5,632 bases of DNA from an uncultured Ruminococcus sp. (GTDB lineage Bacteria; Bacillota; Clostridia; Oscillospirales; CAG-272), in NCBI GenBank assembly GCA_902797495.1, contig CADBTH010000225.1:1-5632 (forward strand), read 5' to 3'. Positions 3,829-5,632 of the stretch are shown here, piece after piece. The notes beneath the pieces are model-generated. The model saw only the letters and a program-made list of their open reading frames with translations, did no database searches and was not told the DNA's origin. Position 1 is the first letter of the stretch, and every line of letters starts with the position of its first letter. A program made the translations under genes and the position numbers.

Positions 3829-5632
3829 TTATTTTACTTTAACGCCGGTCGCCGGCAGTTTTATTTTTCTGCATTTCGCCGCTTCGGGAACGGAGTCAAG
3901 CGCCGCTCCGCTCTCGACTCTGACTATCCTCTGCCCCTTCTTCAGAGTGAAGAGGGTGACTCCGGATGCGGATCTCGTCGACTTTTCGGGAATGAGCGAC
4001 GACTTGAAGGAGATCGCCTTTCCCGCGTCGTTTTCAAGGTACATTTCGACGGGTTCTCCCTTCTCCTCGTACGCGATGCCGGCGATCGGGGAGGCGGAGC
4101 TGTAGGCTCCGGTCAGTCTTCTTCTGTTCGACTTCGTCTCGTACGACGTCAGCGGGACTCTGACTCCCTTTCCGTTCTCGAAGATGAAGACGAGGCGGTC
4201 CTTTTCCTTCGACTTGTCGTCGGGCATCAGATGAACCATTACGGGTCGCTCGTCCTCGTCGAAGTTGAGCTTCGGGGCGAGGAATTCGCCGAAGGAGGAA
4301 GCCTTGACCTGATCGAAGATATCGAGAGGCGCTTTATAGACCTGACACTTATCCGTAAAGACCATGATCTCCTTGACGTTCTCGGTGTCGGCGATATACG
4401 CTATCTCGTCGCCGTCCTTCAGCTTCTGCTCGTCGTTTCCGCGCAGGGAGAGGAACGTGATCTTCTTGAAGTAGCCGCCCTTCGTGAAGACGATGCGGAC
4501 GTTGTAGTTTTCCACCTCGTCGACGACGGGCTCTTCTTCCATGTCCTCCGTGTAGATTATCTGCGTTTTACGCGGCACGCCGTATTTCTTTTTGATCTCG
4601 GACAGCTCCTTCGCTACGTGCGCGCGCAGTTTAAGCTCGTCCGCGAGTATCGATTCGATCTCTGCGATCTCCTCGCGGAGAGTCTCGATCTCCTTGATGC
4701 GGTTGATGATGTATTCGCGGTTGAGGTGGCGAAGCTTGATCTCGGCGATGTACTCCGCCTGCACCTGATCGATCTTGAAGCCTTCCATGAGGCGCGGAAC
4801 GACGTCCGATTCGTGCTCCGTCTCGCGGACTATTTTGATCGCCTTGTCGATGTCGAGAAGGACTTTTCCGAGTCCGACAAGGAGGTGGAGCTTGTCGCGT
4901 TTCTTGCCGAGGTCGAAATTGAGGGTGCGCTTAACGCAGCCGAGGCGGAACGCGATCCACTCCTTCAGTATACCGACGACTCCGAGCTGGCGCGGAGAGG
5001 AATCGATGAGGACGTTGAAGTTGCATCCGAAGTCGTCCTCGAGAGGAGTCAGTTTATAGAGTTTCTTCATCAGCGCGTCGGGGTCGGTGCCGCGGCGCAC
5101 GTCGATCGTCAGCTTGAAGCCGGAAAGGTCGATCTCGTCGCGCACGTCAGTGATCTCCTTCACCTTTCCGTCCTTCATCAGGTCGGAGATCTTCTTTATT
5201 ATAAGCTCAATGGACGTGGTGTACGGTATCTGAAGGACTTCGATGCATCCGTTCTCCTTGTCGAAGGAGTACTTCGCTCGGAGCTTGAAGCTGCCCTTGC
5301 CCGTCTCGTATATCTTCTCCATCTGCTCGCGGTCGTAGAGAAGGTAGCCGCCTCCCGAAAAATCGGGGGCTTTTACGATATTCATTATCTTTTCCGTGGT
5401 CGTGTTCGGGTTCTTCAGAAGAGCGATAGCCCCGTCGCAGACCTCGGCGAGATTGAACGAGCAGATATTCGACGCCATACCGACGGCGATACCCATGTTG
5501 GGTGAGACGAGTATGTTCGGGAAGGACGTGGGAAGGAGCACCGGTTCCTCCGTCGTGTTGTCGAAGTTCGGTACGAAGTCGACGGCGTCGCGGTCTATCC
5601 CTCCGAAGAGCTCGGCGCAGAACGGGTCGAGC
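3829..5632 (-). CDS. parC: Topoisomerase IV subunit A-like (ParC/GyrA family), 5' end outside window
   Basis: This is the DNA breakage-reunion subunit of a type IIA topoisomerase, lacking its N-terminus; 600 residues are visible. By comparison with the family, about 135-150 residues are missing, including the HPHGD-region and the catalytic tyrosine. Visible residues 18-66 carry the family core (DFVPNFD, EPVLLPTSFPN, GIAVGMA). Residues 229-262 hold the RLGCVKRTLNFDLGKK segment, and 288-303 the DQVQAEYIAEIKLRHL motif. A coiled-coil tower follows to about residue 352, then a beta-pinwheel C-terminal domain from about 375 (VRIVFTKGGYFKK onward). No GyrA box (QRRGGKG) is present, which favours ParC over GyrA. 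The loop usually reading NGSSGIAVGMAT-IPPHN is here SPNMGIAVGMAS-ICSFN, a variant I associate with the ParC-like paralogue of Clostridia. The frame has no stop up to the window end, and the GTG at 5541 is internal. The promoter is outside. Confidence 0.88.
   Translation of the reverse strand, partial: LDPFCAELFGGIDRDAVDFVPNFDNTTEEPVLLPTSFPNILVSPNMGIAVGMASNICSFNLAEVCDGAIALLKNPNTTTEKIMNIVKAPDFSGGGYLLYDREQMEKIYETGKGSFKLRAKYSFDKENGCIEVLQIPYTTSIELIIKKISDLMKDGKVKEITDVRDEIDLSGFKLTIDVRRGTDPDALMKKLYKLTPLEDDFGCNFNVLIDSSPRQLGVVGILKEWIAFRLGCVKRTLNFDLGKKRDKLHLLVGLGKVLLDIDKAIKIVRETEHESDVVPRLMEGFKIDQVQAEYIAEIKLRHLNREYIINRIKEIETLREEIAEIESILADELKLRAHVAKELSEIKKKYGVPRKTQIIYTEDMEEEPVVDEVENYNVRIVFTKGGYFKKITFLSLRGNDEQKLKDGDEIAYIADTENVKEIMVFTDKCQVYKAPLDIFDQVKASSFGEFLAPKLNFDEDERPVMVHLMPDDKSKEKDRLVFIFENGKGVRVPLTSYETKSNRRRLTGAYSSASPIAGIAYEEKGEPVEMYLENDAGKAISFKSSLIPEKSTRSASGVTLFTLKKGQRIVRVESGAALDSVPEAAKCRKIKLPATGVKVK

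Noticed and set aside
4231..5505. 424-codon open frame on the plus strand opposite the topoisomerase gene
   Set aside because: Antisense shadow created by the codon bias of the parC-like gene; the composition is all Leu/Val/Glu/Asp/Arg with no family pattern. The opposite strand has unmistakable topoisomerase motifs.
5539..5541. GTG at 5541 as start codon of the topoisomerase subunit
   Set aside because: It is inside the conserved EPVLLPTSFPN motif, and the same frame continues with family-matching residues to the window end. The true start lies outside.

Overview
The window looks like chromosomal DNA of a low-to-mid-GC Gram-positive bacterium, most likely an uncultivated gut-type Clostridia (Bacillota; Oscillospirales-like). 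The reasons are a DivIVA-type coiled-coil protein, AGGAGG-like ribosome binding sites, sigma-A promoters in very AT-rich spacers, and a ParC/GyrA variant of a kind I associate with Clostridia. This placement is inferred from style and protein families, not from a search. The coding regions are clearly GC-richer than the spacer at 157-328.

Layout. Positions 1-40 hold part of a short hairpin/spacer repeat. Next come a strong intrinsic terminator and a tRNA-Lys(UUU) gene on the minus strand with its own near-consensus promoter. An AT-rich divergent spacer carries that promoter and, facing the other way, an extended -10 promoter for a plus-strand pair. The first gene of the pair is a DivIVA-like, alanine-rich coiled-coil protein (329-1444). 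The second is an XRE-family regulator with a helical, TPR-like tail (1492-2376). A terminator-like hairpin sits between them, ending just before the regulator's ribosome binding site.

The right half is a minus-strand cluster that converges on the regulator across a hairpin at 2380-2403. In transcription order it is a topoisomerase IV subunit A-like gene (5' end outside the window), a 36-residue single-pass membrane protein (3701-3811), and a 12-TM major facilitator transporter (2407-3648). The 17-nt and 52-nt gaps suggest co-transcription. A hairpin in the second gap could mask the transporter's ribosome binding site.

I see no mobile element, CRISPR array, toxin-antitoxin pair or defence system. 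Most of the window is ordinary chromosome. The items most worth a second look are the hairpin/spacer repeat at the left edge, the 36-residue membrane protein, and the attenuator-like hairpin between the DivIVA-like and XRE genes.
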